Assembly: GCF_030272615.1 (NCBI RefSeq)
Contig: NC_081412.1
Span: 343,099,870-343,163,869 of the forward strand
Reading direction: 5' to 3'
Origin: Cryptomeria japonica
Taxonomy: Eukaryota > Streptophyta > Pinopsida > Cupressales > Cupressaceae
Length of the DNA stretch: 64,000 nt
Shown here: in pieces, positions 20,240-32,403 of the stretch
Numbering within the stretch: position 1 is the stretch's first letter
Layout: each line of letters opens with the position of its first letter
Notes under the pieces: model-generated
Told to the model about the DNA's origin: nothing
The model's database searches: none
What the model saw: only the letters and a program-made list of their open reading frames with translations
Position numbers and translations under genes: made by a program

Positions 20240-23200
20240 AAATCATAACTTGGAATGTTAAGGGTCTAAATCCCTAACAAACAACGCATCTTAAAGCACC
20301 GCATCTCTGATTCTAAACCAGATATAATGTTAATCCAAGAAACTAAAATGAACTCCTCTGATATAGCCCTTTTTGAGAAAAAACTAGGTGTTAGACAGCT
20401 AAAGCACTCCCCTGCTACAGGGGGCTTAGCCATCATCTAGGACTCTAGATTCATCTCATTTACACCTTTAGAGATTAAGAAAAATTGGATGGGAGGAGAA
20501 GTAGTAAGTTATAAAAATAACCTAAGATTCAAATTTATTAACATTTACGGTCCTATCCAAAATAGGGATAAGGCTAGGGTGTAGGTGGAACTGGAGTCTT
20601 TCCTCAGAATTTTCCCAAATGGTGTATGCATCATTGGGGGATATTTCAATGCTATCACTAAGGCAACAAACAAAAGAGGAGGTAGCTATAAACTTCCTCA
20701 AGCGGCTGTAGATTTCAATCATTGGATCAATAGGAACTCCCTATTGGAAATCCAGACGAGTTTCTGTAACATTGCTGAGAAACTAGATAAGTTCTTTATC
20801 CATGGAGGGATCTCGGAGCTTAACTTTACCCTGAATGCAGAACCCCTCCCTTTAGCAAGATCTGACCATTTCCCACTCCAACTAATCATATTATCTGACC
20901 ACTCCCCTAAAAAATGTCCCTTCAAATTTGAGAGCATGTGGTTCAGAGATGATAACATTTTAAACTTAACTGAGAACTGGTGGAGAAGCTCTGTTTTCTC
21001 TGGTTTGAAGATGTTTATTATCACAAGAAAGTTAAAGCTTATCAAAAGGAAACTCTTAGAATGGAACATGACTAATTTTGGAAATATTCTCGATAAAAAA
21101 CTCCTAATAGAAAATGATCTTAAGAATGTTAACATTGAGGTTCTTGAGAAGGGGATGGATGAACATCTCTTCCTCAAAGAAAAGGCTCTACTCTCTAAGT
21201 ATGAAAAGACACTCTCAAATGAAGAGATCTTTTGGAAACAAAAATCGAGGGAGACTTGGTTGAGTGATGCGGACCGAAATACTAAGTTTTTCCACAATAG
21301 TACTAAGCATAGGCAATGGGTCAATCGAATTTCTAAAATTAAGAATTGTCAGGGTTCCATCCTATCTGAACCAGATGATGTTACCTCCGAGGCAACAAGG
21401 TTTTTTGATAAAATCTTAAACAATATTGAAGGCTCCAACCTTAGAGGCCAACTCAATATTATCAAGAATCTTCCAAAACTCATTAACGATGACCACAACA
21501 AAATCCTTTCAAAGAAATTCTCTGAAGAGGAGGTTAAATCTGTCCTTATGAAGATGAATCCCGACAAGGGCCCGGGTCCGGATGGCTTCCCCACTAGCTT
21601 TTTCCAAAAATGTTGGGGTTTTATGGGGACAAAGATCATGGATGACTTAGAAGGTATTAGGAACTCTGGTAGGATTCTCAAAGAAATCAACAATACCTTC
21701 TTAGCTCTCATCCCCAAAAAAGAGAATCCTGAAAGCTTTAATGATTTCAGACCAATAGCCCTTTGCAACACTATACAAACTCTTAAGTAAAACTCTAGCA
21801 GCCAGACCCCAGAATCTTCTCCCCATTATCATTAGTGAAGAACAAACTAGCTTTGTAGTAGATAGATCAATCTATGATGGGGTTATTATAGCCCAAGAGG
21901 CCATTCATTCGATCCAGCTCAATAGGCACCAAGTATGCTAGTCAAATTAGACATAAGCAAAGCTTATGAAAAAGTTGACTGGCGCTTCCTATGCAAATGC
22001 TTGGAGGCCTTTGTATTTTCCAAATCCTGGATCAACCTAATCTTTGAATGTATATCCACCCCCAAATTCTCAGTCTTGGTTAATGGTTCCCTAGAAGGTT
22101 TCTTCAGTAGCTCAAGAGGGCTCAGGCAAGGAGATCCTATGTCTCCCTTCCTCTTCATCATCATGGTTGAAGCCCTAGGTAGATCCATCTCTAAGGCCAA
22201 AGAGGAGGGTGGGATCCAAGGAATCCCCATTACCAATGGCCTCCCTCCCTTTATGCACCAGCAATTTGTCCACGACACGATGCTTTTTGGGCAGGGAAGT
22301 GTAAAGGAAGTGAGAGTCTTCAAAGGCATCCTTAATTCCTATATGCTAGCCTCAGGTCAAGAGGTGAATCTGGCCAAGTCTGTAGTTTTTATGTTCAACA
22401 TAGACCCCTCCTTAGGAAAAGTGATCAGCAATGTCCTCGAGATTAGTGAAGGAACTCTTCCTTGCAAATACCTAGACATTCCCCTTGACAAGGGTAGAAG
22501 ACCCTCAAAATTATGGGACAACTTGGTGGATACAATCAAGTCCAGGATTAACACTTGGAAAGGAAAATGGCTCTCATCTACAGGTAGAGAAACCTTGGTT
22601 AGATCAGTCTTGTCAGCTATACCCATTTACCAGCTCTCCTGTCAACATTTATCTTCTTCTAATCTTGCAGAGCTCAATAAGCATCTCAGGACTTTCTTTT
22701 GGCATGGTGCTAATGACAATCATAAAATATCACTCATATCTTGGGACAAGATATGCAAACCTAAAGAAGAAGGAGGAGTTGGCATTAAAAACCTTCACGA
22801 TCAGGGTAAAGCCTTGGGTGCCAAGTTGGTCTGGAGGATGTTCAGAACCCCCCACCTCAAATGGGCTCACTTGTTGCACCACAAATACCTTAATGGAGGG
22901 AATCCTATCCAAATCTTCAGAGAAACCAACCCTCCCAGAGGGTCCTGCCTATGGAATTTTATGTTAGATTGTAAGAGGATTATCTCTAACAGACTTACTT
23001 GGAACCTGGGGTCTAAGGATAAAGCTCTTTTTCTGGTCGGATTCTTGGGGTGGATATAAGGCTATTGATAATATCCATGACTTTGGTTCTACTCGTATCC
23101 TTCTTGAATCACATAGAGGACCCTTGTTAAACAACTATATCTCCCCTTTAGCAGATGGGGCCGGTTGGCAGTGGATCGAGAAGGAAGATGAGGATATCCC

Positions 23201-24382
23201 AGTAAGGGATAAACAAAAACTTATGGCAATTCTCAAATCAAGGAACATTGCCTTAGGTCATAATGAGGACAAGCTCATCTGGGATGGCTCCCCAAGAGGA
23301 GAATACAACTCCAAGGATGGGTACTCTCTCATCTCCAAATCATTTATAAGACCTATGACTAAGCTTCCCTTGAAACTTTGCTGAGATAAATATTGTATGC
23401 CTAAGGTAGGTATCTTCTCCCAACTTGAGGTTCAGAAAAAGCTCTTAACTATAGACAAATTTAGAAGAATGGGGTATGAGGGCCCTAGCAGATGTCCTCT
23501 TTGCGAGGCAGATAAGGAAGACACTAATCATATCCTCCTTAACTGTCCCTTTGCTCACAAATGTTGGATTTGGTTCACCAACTTGAATGGTCTGCAGCCT
23601 TCCCCCACACCATCTTTGGAATGCTCAAGGCATGGCCCCTCCTCAGGCATGGTTGTCTCTTTGAAGGTTTATGGATAGCTCTTCCCTCTTCCATAATGTG
23701 GGAACTATGGAAGGAGAGAAATAGACATCTCTTTAAGAATGAAAAGCTAGAGGCACCCAAAATCATTAACAGGATAGAGTTAGCTATCACTGAGCTCATG
23801 AACAACCAACTGTCTTCAGGCATATTGAAGAATGCCTCTATCACTTATTGGGATGAAAAAATGAAAAAATGTTGGGAAGGCTTATCCTTTCCTCCCTATG
23901 TAGGTGTTGGTCCTATTGCAAGTCTTCGATCAAGGGATGCATGCAGATGGTAGCCCCCAGGCGAAGGTTGGATGAAGCTAAAATTTGATGGGGCATCCCA
24001 TGGCAACCCAGGGCAAGCAGGGATAGGATGTGTTGTTCATAATTGGGAAGGCAAGGAACTAGCAACCCTTGCCTCTTTGGTTGGCATCAACACCAACAAT
24101 TGGGCAGAACTTATGGCCCTGGTTGAGGGTTTGCATTTATGCAGGAAACTAGGAGTTAAGAACTTGGAAATTGAAGGAGATTCGGCTATAATTGTCAATG
24201 CTCTAAGGAAAGGTAGTATGCCTAATTGGAGACTAAATACTTTGCTGTCAAAATCTCTTGACCTATGTAGAGATTTTGATAGGTTCACAATCAATCATAT
24301 TTATAGGGAGGGCAATAAAAGAGTGGATGAGTTGGCCAATTTGGGAGCCGATGGCATCAATCTCCTGTTTGTTCCACCTTAA
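20236..24382 (+). pseudogene. LINE ORF2: endonuclease, reverse transcriptase, RNase H
   Basis: It begins MKIITWNVKGLNP, the usual start of a plant L1 AP-like endonuclease. Then come a stop and frame change near 20275, IMLIQETKM, INIYGP and a motif reading IIGGYFN where GGDFN is expected (catalytic Asp replaced by Tyr at 20642-20644), with SDHFPL intact. RT follows: KGPGPDGFPTSFF, LIPKK, DFRPIALCN, a frameshift near 21785, KLDISKAYEKVDW, LRQGDPMSPFLF and QFVHDTMLFG, where the first Asp of the xxDD motif is His (22271-22273). The zf-RVT region is at 23397-23580 (CPLCEADKEDTNHILLNCPF). RNase H at 23970-24382 keeps its acidic residues (FDGASHGNPG, NWAEL, EGDSA, KRVDELA). Inactive. Confidence 0.9.
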
Positions 24383-27300
24383 GGCATCAATCTTTTGTTT
24401 TTGTGTCCTAAGTTGTCATTAGCATGTTCCTCCTTTCATCCCCTTATGTTTCTCTTGCCCAGACTCTATTTTAACCCCCTTATTTATTCCTCTTCATTCC
24501 CCATGTATTTTCGTATAGATACTCAGCCAAACATTCAGTTTAAATATTGGCTTCTCAACATAAGCCGTTAACTAACACTTTTGTTTCGAATATCACTTTG
24601 ATCACATATTTCCTTCATTCATCGATATACTATTTTCGGTCACTAGGGCTATCTCCTCACCGCTTCCTATCTGATATCCATTAGGTTTTATGTCTATGAA
24701 ACCTTGGGCTTTGGTGACCTCCTTTATTTTTCCATCGAAATACTTCTTCCATCGATATCAATGCCCCGTCGATGAATGGATCTATTGTCTCACCGAATAC
24801 TTCTTCCACCAATAAAGTTGTATCAATGAAACAACACATATCGGAGACATGCCTTTTAGCCTCCTCGAAACCTATTTCCTTATCAATATCTTTTATCAAT
24901 GAAACTGCCTTTTGTCTAATCGACCTTATTCTTTTTATGTGAACGTTTCTTTCGGTGACCCTTTGCACTGATGGTATTATCTCCTTGAATACCTTTTCCT
25001 ATCGATGAAAACCATCTCCACCTTCATCGATATCATTTATTAATGGAATTACTATCTCCGATGAGTCCTTTCTGAAGTTTATCAGTGTTTCCTTTCTTTT
25101 GATACCCTTTTATATTGATGAGACATCGTTGGGTCTCATGTTGAAGAAACCTTGGGCTTCGGTATTTCCTTTATCCTTCCATCGAAACACTTTTTGTATC
25201 AACATCACTGCACTCCTTCGATGAATGGGTCTACTATTTCATTGAGGCCATCTTTCTTTTGATGATTTGCTTCACTATCATCGTTCACCGATGAGCTCAT
25301 TAGCCTTCATTGCATCAATGGTATTATTTCCTCGGTAGCCTTTTTCCGTTGATGAAAACCGTATTTGCTTTCTTTGATATCCTCTTTCATTGGAATCAAT
25401 GCTTTTGATGAGTCCCTCTTAGGTTCATCGATGTTCCCTTTCCTTCGCTATGTCGATGAAACTCTCTTATGTTTCATCGACCTTTTATCTTTCGATGAAA
25501 ATGTCGCTGTCGGCCAATAACTTTAGTATCTCTTCGACACCCTCCTTTCTTGAATAGTCCTATCGATGAAACCTTCCCCAATTTCTTCGATTGATCATTT
25601 TGGTAGAACTATCTTCTTCATTTTACTCATCACATATCCTACCAATTCCGAAGTTTCTTCATTAGGCCTGTTTCATCAATGGAACCTCCTTTGGTTTCAT
25701 CGATATACCTTCTATCAATGAAAACAACACTTTCGATAAGTCCCTTTTGAAGTTCATTGAGGCCCAAGTCTATTCAATAAATCATCTTATCGGTGAAACA
25801 CCGATAGGTTTCTTCGATTCCATTTTTTTGATGAGACATCATTGGGTCTTATGTCAAAGAAACCTTGGGCTTTGGTAACTTCCTTTATCCTTCCATCGAA
25901 ACACTTTTTTCTATCGACATCACTACACTCCTTCGATGAATGGGTCTATTGTTTCATCGAGGCCATCTGTCTTTTGTTGATTTGCTTCCACTATCATCTT
26001 TCATCAATGAGCTCATTAGTAATCTTCCTCGATAAAGTTGCATCGGTAAAACCACACTCATCGGTAACGTACCTTTTAGCCTCCTTGAAACTCATATTAT
26101 TATCGATATCTTTTTGTTTGATCGTACTTTCGATAAGAATGCTTCTTTCAGTAAGTTTCCTTCATGTTGCACTGATGGCATTATTTCCTCGGAAGCCTTT
26201 TCCCGTCGATGAAAACCATCTCTGCTTTCTTTGATATCCTCTTTCGGTGGAATCTATGCTTTTGATGAGCCCCTCTTAGGTTCATCGGTGTCCCCTTTCC
26301 CTCGATACCCTTTTTATATCGATGAAACTCTCTTATGTTTTATCGACCTTTTATCTTTCGATGAAACTATCTCTGTCGGCCAATAACTTTAGTATCTCTT
26401 CGACACCCTTCTTCTCTTGAACTGTCCTATTGATGAAACCTTCCCCAGTTTCTTCAATCTCATCTTTTCAGAAGATCTATCACCTTCAGTGATTTCATTA
26501 CGTGTCCTACCAGTACTGCAGTTTCTTCGGTAGCCTTGCTTCATCAACGGATCCTCCCTTGGTTTCTTCGATAACCTTCTATCGATGAAAAATAACGCTT
26601 GTGATAAGCCCCTTTTGAAGTTCATTGATGCCCAAGTCTATCCGATAAATCATCTTATCGATGAAACATTGATAGGTTTCTTTGATTCAATAGGTGCACC
26701 ATTTCGGTAAAATAAAAGCCCTCATTTTCTACATGTGTTGGCCATAAGAACCCCTAAGTGCCCTACCATATACTCATTTGATACTTGTTGCTGAGCTTTC
26801 TATAATTGAATGGTTATCTGACAATCGACAGACTGCGGGTAATATGTGGTTCTGCCATAAAACTCATCTACCTCTATTTACCCTCAGCTGGACTCAGGCA
26901 AGACAAAAGTCCCATTTACCCCTTTATATATTGGATATCATCCATTTTCAGGGATAACATTCGGGTACATAAGCAAAAGGTGGTAAACAGGTGATTCATA
27001 ACTATGGATGATCACTTCTCAAAATGGAAATTATCTAGAAACTCTGTTTATGAATATGCCATATTGATGACTTTATAATTTCAGATATATGAGGTTAAGA
27101 ATTTAGAAATATTAGAGAAGGATGTCAAATCATGTTGGAATAATACATGTGACTAACAATCTGGGAAAGTGTTTTGAAAACTAACCATGCAGGGGCATCT
27201 TGAATAAATGACAGGATGAAAGTTGCTAAAATGACAAAAGACTACATACAATCAAGGCTCAAACTCTTAAACAAAGCACAAGGAGAACAGTGACAATTTA

Positions 27301-27550
27301 AAAATAGTAATATGGGTCTGTAAGGGAAAGAAAATATCTTCCCACTTGCTCACCCTAGCCCGGGGTGTCATTGTATTATTCTGAATATATGCTTATTGTA
27401 ATTAGATGTAGAAACTATCTGGACTACGGTCCCAGGTAAGGCTAGAGGTTTTCTCGCCTCCACTCTTTCCTACCGATGCCTGCATGAGTGGAGTGATGTA
27501 AAAAAATAATTTTGATTAATAAATTTTTTGGCTACGGCCTCGTACCGATC
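24383..27550 (+). other. 3' UTR of the LINE (3.2 kb)
   Basis: Non-coding sequence from the RNase H stop to the A-run, with no other poly-A tail or element boundary in between. About two thirds is the repeat region described separately. The last 270 bases (from cttcccacttgctcaccc) resemble an ordinary plant L1 3' end, finishing ggctacggcctcgtaccgatc before the A-run. Confidence 0.6.
24600..26720. repeat. Repeat region built on ATCGATGAAA motifs in the LINE 3' UTR
   Basis: The words atcgatgaaa and tttcatcgat, which are complementary halves of one palindromic word, occur dozens of times in mutated form. On a larger scale there are three related blocks. Each starts near gaaaccttgggctt (24698, 25147, 25860). 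Blocks two and three also share ttcctcgg-agcctttt (25331, 26190) and gtcggccaataactttagta (25512, 26372). Block three retains about 145 bases that block two lacks but the first block has (24810-24970). Confidence 0.75.
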
Positions 27551-27575
27551 AAAAAAAAAAAACTATATATTAATA

Positions 27576-29258
27576 ATAACAGAAAATAAATAAAAACATT
27601 TAAAAATAAGTTTTAGATGTCATAGGTTTTATTTTATCTTATTATTTAAAAAAAAAAAATCAAAAAAATCTAGGGGGACCACTGCGGGGCCCACCTCCCA
27701 TCACAGGAGAGGTGGGAAGCCATAAAGCCTCCCCCGCCACCACCACTCACAGGGGCTCCTGCGGTCGCCGCGGACGCAAGTCCCTGCGACTGCGAACGCG
27801 GATGCAGGTCCTTGCGGCTGAGGACACAGGTCTCTGCGGCCGTAGACGTAGGTCACTGCGGAACCCGCTAGGAGGAGGGGAAGGGAGGTGGTGTGAGTCA
27901 AGCCTCGGCTCCTCTGCCCGCCAAACCCTAGCCCCAAACAAATCTTCATTTTCTTTTTTTTTTCATTTGATTTTAAATCAAATCAATAGCCCCCCAAAAA
28001 AATAATAATAATAACTAAAACCCCCAAATAGAAAAAAGTAGACCCAAAAATTTTCTAAGATAAATAGAGAATGGATTTAGTCATTCTTAAATAACATTTT
28101 CATTCCCAGGCAACCCATTCTAGCGAAATTTTGCCAGCATAACCCTCTCTCGGGGTAGAATTAGAGAATCTACTTAATCTACAAGCATGAACTCCAACTA
28201 ATTTAACAATCTTTCCACAATACAAAACAATGCAAACCAATTTTTAAACTCAAATCTGAGAACATTCATGGATTTTTAAACCAGGATTTCATGAAGAACA
28301 ACCAAACACGTTTTTTTTTATTTAACAACGAAATAAAAAGATAAACAAGAATCCTACCTCTTTTAGCATTTCTGGCAAGATTTTGAAGAAGAGCCCAACC
28401 TGCAGCTGTAGAAATTCATCCTTCCCAAAATCCCCAATTCTCTCCATCCAATTTTTTTTTTTTCCCAAAAAAAAACAAACCAACAACCCTAAAAATATTT
28501 TCCAATCTAGGTTAAATGGACTAAAATTTGACCTAATCTCCTAATTTCGAATTTAAGCACTTTATAATAAAAAAATAAAAAAAATCATTCTTTTCAACTA
28601 TTCAAATAATCTAACTTGCTTTTCTAATTAAAATTAAAATGCTTCTCTCTCATTTAATTTTCTCAATATTAACAAAGGTAACATTTATATTTTGCAATAT
28701 TGATGAGGGTAAAATATTTTAATTAAATTAAATTCCCAAAATCAATCTTTCACACTATATCATATATATATATTAAACTTGCTTTTCTAATAAAAATTGA
28801 TTTTCTTAAATAATTAAAATTAACCTTTCTATTTTAAAAAGAAAAAAGGGATTAAATTATTTCTATTTCGAATAACTTTAAATCATGTGATGTATATAGT
28901 CAAACTTTAATACATGTGATGTATCAATAACAAGAATCAGGGAAACAATTAAAAGGCACATAAAGTATCGCTTCTGCAGTAACTTATTTACTCCTGTATT
29001 TAAAGGTTAGAACATACAAGCATACATATATATCTATTTTCATTAATCATAACATTTATACATCCACACATGATATTACCTATGATAATTTGTATGGCAA
29101 CAAGAATATTAGGTCAAAACAATACAAGGTTTAACGGGTTTGGTTATCATTCAGAATGCATATAGTCAAACTTTAATACATCACATGACTCACACACTGT
29201 CCCAATATGAAACTAAAAACAGGGGAAAAACTTATCAGTTATGGAAATGAAAGAGCTA
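27576..29258. other. Continuation of the LINE target region
   Basis: AT-rich sequence with a GC-rich island at 27670-27930, poly-A and poly-T runs, and a segment at 28100-28160 (cattctagcgaaattttgcc) resembling parts of plant gypsy LTRs. It is probably the right part of the LTR starting at 15686. A 21-bp word (tatagtcaaactttaatacat) occurs at 28895-28915 and again at 29161-29181. No coding signal is found. Confidence 0.4.
27771..27866. repeat. Short GC-rich tandem repeat in a CpG-rich island
   Basis: Four degenerate units, each beginning like ggacgcaggtccctgcgg, start at 27771, 27800, 27822 and 27844. The surrounding 250 bases are very rich in CG and GCGG words, unlike anything else in the window. 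Confidence 0.65.
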
Positions 29259-29463
29259 TTATTTTAGCTCATCAGTTCCCACTATGGTTTTTCCCTTAAT
29301 CGGGTTTTCCATGTCAAAAATCTTGGTGTTGTGTGTTGAGGTTTCAATTTGCTTATCTCTGTTACTACTGCAGTTTATCAGATTTGTATTTGTGATTAAA
29401 GATTGTAGATCCTATGAAAACTGATTCACCCACCCCCCCCCCCCCCCCTCTCATTTTTCTTCA
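29259..29463 (+). repeat. 3'-terminal fragment of a Copia-like LTR
   Basis: It matches the last 200 bases of the LTR at 2091-3212: gttcccactatggtttttcc, gggttttccatgtcaaaaatc, then a long C-run and ctctcatttttcttca. The 5' nine tenths of the LTR is missing. It is followed directly by a different LTR-like start (tgttggtgcc). Confidence 0.65.
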
Positions 29464-30208
29464 TTGTTGGTGCCAATAGGAACAAGGACACATGTAGGGG
29501 AGAGTGTCATCACATTCTACCCTCACAAAGAAGGGTGATCCACACCCCTGATAGACATGCAGAGTCATCTCTACCTATGTGAGAATTAAGGGAGTTTGGC
29601 TTACCTGGATCACCAAGGTCTTCCCAAACTCATGCCGAGTCATCCCTCAAGGGCTATGAGATGGGGTATGCACAAACCATCAATTTTATTGTCTTGATTA
29701 GATGAAATCTATTTACCCAACACATCTAATTAATTATTAATGTTATCACTTATTTATATAAAGAAAACTTTCATGAGCTCTTAGAAGTCTAGACCCACAA
29801 GCATCCTTACAAGGAACCTCTTGGTGACCTATTTTCACATGACCTCGGCCTACACATGAAAGCCCACTTCCCCAAACCATGTTCCAAGACCTTAGGATAA
29901 ACAACATGCAATAACAACAAGAAGGAGGCTCAATCGGCTCAATTCACAAAACAATAACCACATGGAACATCCACTAATGAATCAATATGCCAATTGCCAA
30001 GTCATATAAAATAAACCAAGAGCCTTAAGAAGAATAATAAACATGAGAAAGGAATGATCCCTCTTGCTTAGCCAATACTAACATTAGCACCCTCACCAAG
30101 GCAACATCATCTTGCTAGAATCATAAAGCAAGGCAAATACATCTTGCTAACTCACCAATACCAATAAAATCATCTAAAAACCATAATAGAAAAATTAAAT
30201 CAAATAAA

Positions 30209-30495
30209 GTCTTTGGACATGTAGTGTCATGGTTAAAACACTTCGTTAGTGAAGCGACCACCAAGGTTCAAACCCTTGTTGGGCCATTGTGCTTGCAGGC
30301 CTTGTGTCTTTGTTGGGTCGTTGTGCTCGCAGGTTTGAACAAGTGAAGTGTAGGGATGAGGTCCCTAGTTGTGGCCTCACCAATTCATAGCTCCGGGTCA
30401 AAAGTGTTTCACGTGGATTCAGAGGGCGTGTCATGCCAGCATCACCAGTCATGTTAAAATTTTTACCAGGCATTATTTTAAAAAAAATTTAAAAA
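30209..30495 (+). mobile_element. tRNA-related SINE, copy 1
   Basis: A Pol III promoter layout is visible: A-box-like tagtgtcatgg at 30222-30232 and B-box ggttcaaaccc at 30265-30275, about 33 bases apart. The 287-bp element ends in an A/T-rich tail. It is flanked by 15-base direct repeats attRaatcaaataaa (30194-30208 and 30496-30510, one mismatch), the mark of target-primed retroposition. Family not identified. Confidence 0.85.
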
Positions 30496-30995
30496 ATTGA
30501 ATCAAATAAAAACTCACAAGAGGATCAAAAGTAGCCTCTGGTACAAAAGACAGGTCCAAAAAATCGACTCAAAAAAACCCAAAATGTTCAAATACAAAAG
30601 ATAGAGTAGAGAAGTGCATAAACAGGGCAGGTTAGTGCATCTATTACCAAAAAATACAGATACACGACAGGTTAGCGCCTTTGTCACCAAATGGCACAAA
30701 ACATGACAAGTTAGTGCCTCTATTCCCAAACAACGTAAATACAACCGGACAGTGCAGAAACACAATGGGTTAGTGCCTCTTCTACCAGACAACACAAATA
30801 CAACCAAATAGCGCATAAACATGATAGGTTAGAGAAATGAATGATCCCTCTTGCTCAACCAATACTAACATTAGCACCCTCACCAAGGCAACATCATCTT
30901 GCTAGAATTATAAAGCAAGGCAAATACATCTTGCTAACTCACCAATGCCAATAAAATCATCTAAAAACCATAATAGAAAAATTAAATCAAATAAA

Positions 30996-31282
30996 GTCTT
31001 CGGACATGTAGTGTCATGGTTAAAACACTTCGTTGGTGAAGCGACCACCAAGGTTTAAACCCTTGTTGGGCCATTGTGCTCGCAGGCCTTGTGTCTTTGT
31101 TGGACCGTTGTGCTCGCAGGTTTGAACAAGTGAAGTGTGGGGATGAGGTCCCCCAGTTGTGGCCTCACCAATTCATAGCTCCGAGTCAAAAGTGTTTCAC
31201 GTGGATTCAGAGGGCGTGTCATGCCAGCATCACCAGTCACATTAAAATTTTTACAAGGTGTTTTTTAAAAAAAATTTAAAAA
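30996..31282 (+). mobile_element. tRNA-related SINE, copy 2
   Basis: Same SINE and same flanking repeats (30981-30995 and 31283-31297), exactly 787 bases after copy 1. It was copied by tandem duplication and not inserted separately. Confidence 0.85.
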
Positions 31283-31782
31283 ATTGAATCAAATAAAAAC
31301 TCACAAAAGGATCAAAAGTAGCCTCTGGTACAAAAGACAGGTCCAAAAAATCGACTCAAAAAAACCCAAAATGTTCAAATACAAAAGATAGAGTAGAGAA
31401 GTGAATAAATAGGGCAGGTTAGTGCATCTATTACCAAAAAATATAGATACACGACAGGTTAGCGCCTTTGTCACCAAATGGCACAAAACATGACAAGTTA
31501 GTGCCTCTATTCCCAAACAACGTAAATACAACCGGACAGTGCAGAAACACAATGGGTTAGTGCCTCTTCTACCAGACAACACAAATACAACCAGATAGCG
31601 CATAAACATGATAGGTTAGAGAAATGAATGATCCCTCTTGCTCAGCCAATACTAACATTAGCACCCTCACCAAGGCAACATCATCTTGCTAGAATCATAA
31701 AGAAAGGCAAATACATCTTGCTAACTCACCAATGCCAATAAAATCATCTAAAAACCATAATAGAAAAATTAAATCAAATAAA

Positions 31783-32069
31783 GTCTTCGGACATGTAGTG
31801 TCATGGTTAAAACACTTCATTGGTGAAGCGACCACCAAGGTTCAAACCCTTGTTGGGCCATTGTGCTCGCAGGCCTTGTGTCTTTGTTGGGCCGTTGTGC
31901 TCGCAGGTTTGAACAAGTGAAGTGTGGGGATGAGGTCCCCCAGTTGTGGCCTCACCAATTCATAGCTCCGAGTCAAAAGTGTTTCATGTGGATTCAGAGG
32001 GCGTGTCATGCCAGCATCACCAGTCACATTAAAATTTTTACAAGGCATTATTTAAAAAAAATTTAAAAA
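31783..32069 (+). mobile_element. tRNA-related SINE, copy 3
   Basis: Same SINE and flanking repeats (31768-31782 and 32070-32084), exactly 787 bases after copy 2. The B-box is intact. Confidence 0.85.
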
Positions 32070-32403
32070 ATTGAATCAAATAAAAACTCACAAAAGGATC
32101 AAAAGTAGCCTCTAGTACAAAAGACAGGTCCAAAAAATCGACTCAAAAAAACCCAAAATGTTCAAATACAAAAGATAGAGTAGAGAAGTGCATAAACAGG
32201 GCAGGTTAGTGCATCTATTACCAAAAAATACAGATACACGATGGGTTAGCGCCTTTGTCACCAAATGGCACAAAACATGACAAGTTAGTGCCTCTATTCC
32301 CAAACAACGTAAATACAACCGGACAGTGCAGAAACACAATGAGTTAGTGCCTCTTCTACTAGACAACACAAATACAACCAGATAGTGCATAAACATGATA
32401 GGT

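Larger units (their letters stand above)
17953..27561 (+). mobile_element. L1-type LINE, full length but inactive
   Basis: It has a 5' region, ORF1 with a DUF4283-type domain, ORF2 with endonuclease, RT, zf-RVT and RNase H, a long 3' UTR and a poly-A tail (27551-27562). The candidate target-site duplication is actatatattaata, found at 17939-17952 and at 27562-27575 just after the A-run. The region is AT-rich, so chance is possible, and the 5' end depends on it. With this 5' end the element is about 9.6 kb, long for an L1 because of the 3' UTR. Confidence 0.75.

Noticed and set aside
27701-28005. GC-rich open frames on both strands as a small gene
   Set aside because: Open in several frames because of GC-rich short repeats. 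No start context, homologous domain or splice pattern seen.
29259-29485. 5' LTR plus PBS of a Copia element at the joint after 29463
   Set aside because: The sequence ttgttggtgccaatagg does not match a usual Copia primer site, and no Copia gag follows. Treated as an LTR fragment next to another LTR.
30222-30275. tRNA gene suggested by A and B boxes
   Set aside because: No cloverleaf or acceptor stem pairing. Flanking 15-bp duplications and an A-rich tail show a SINE.
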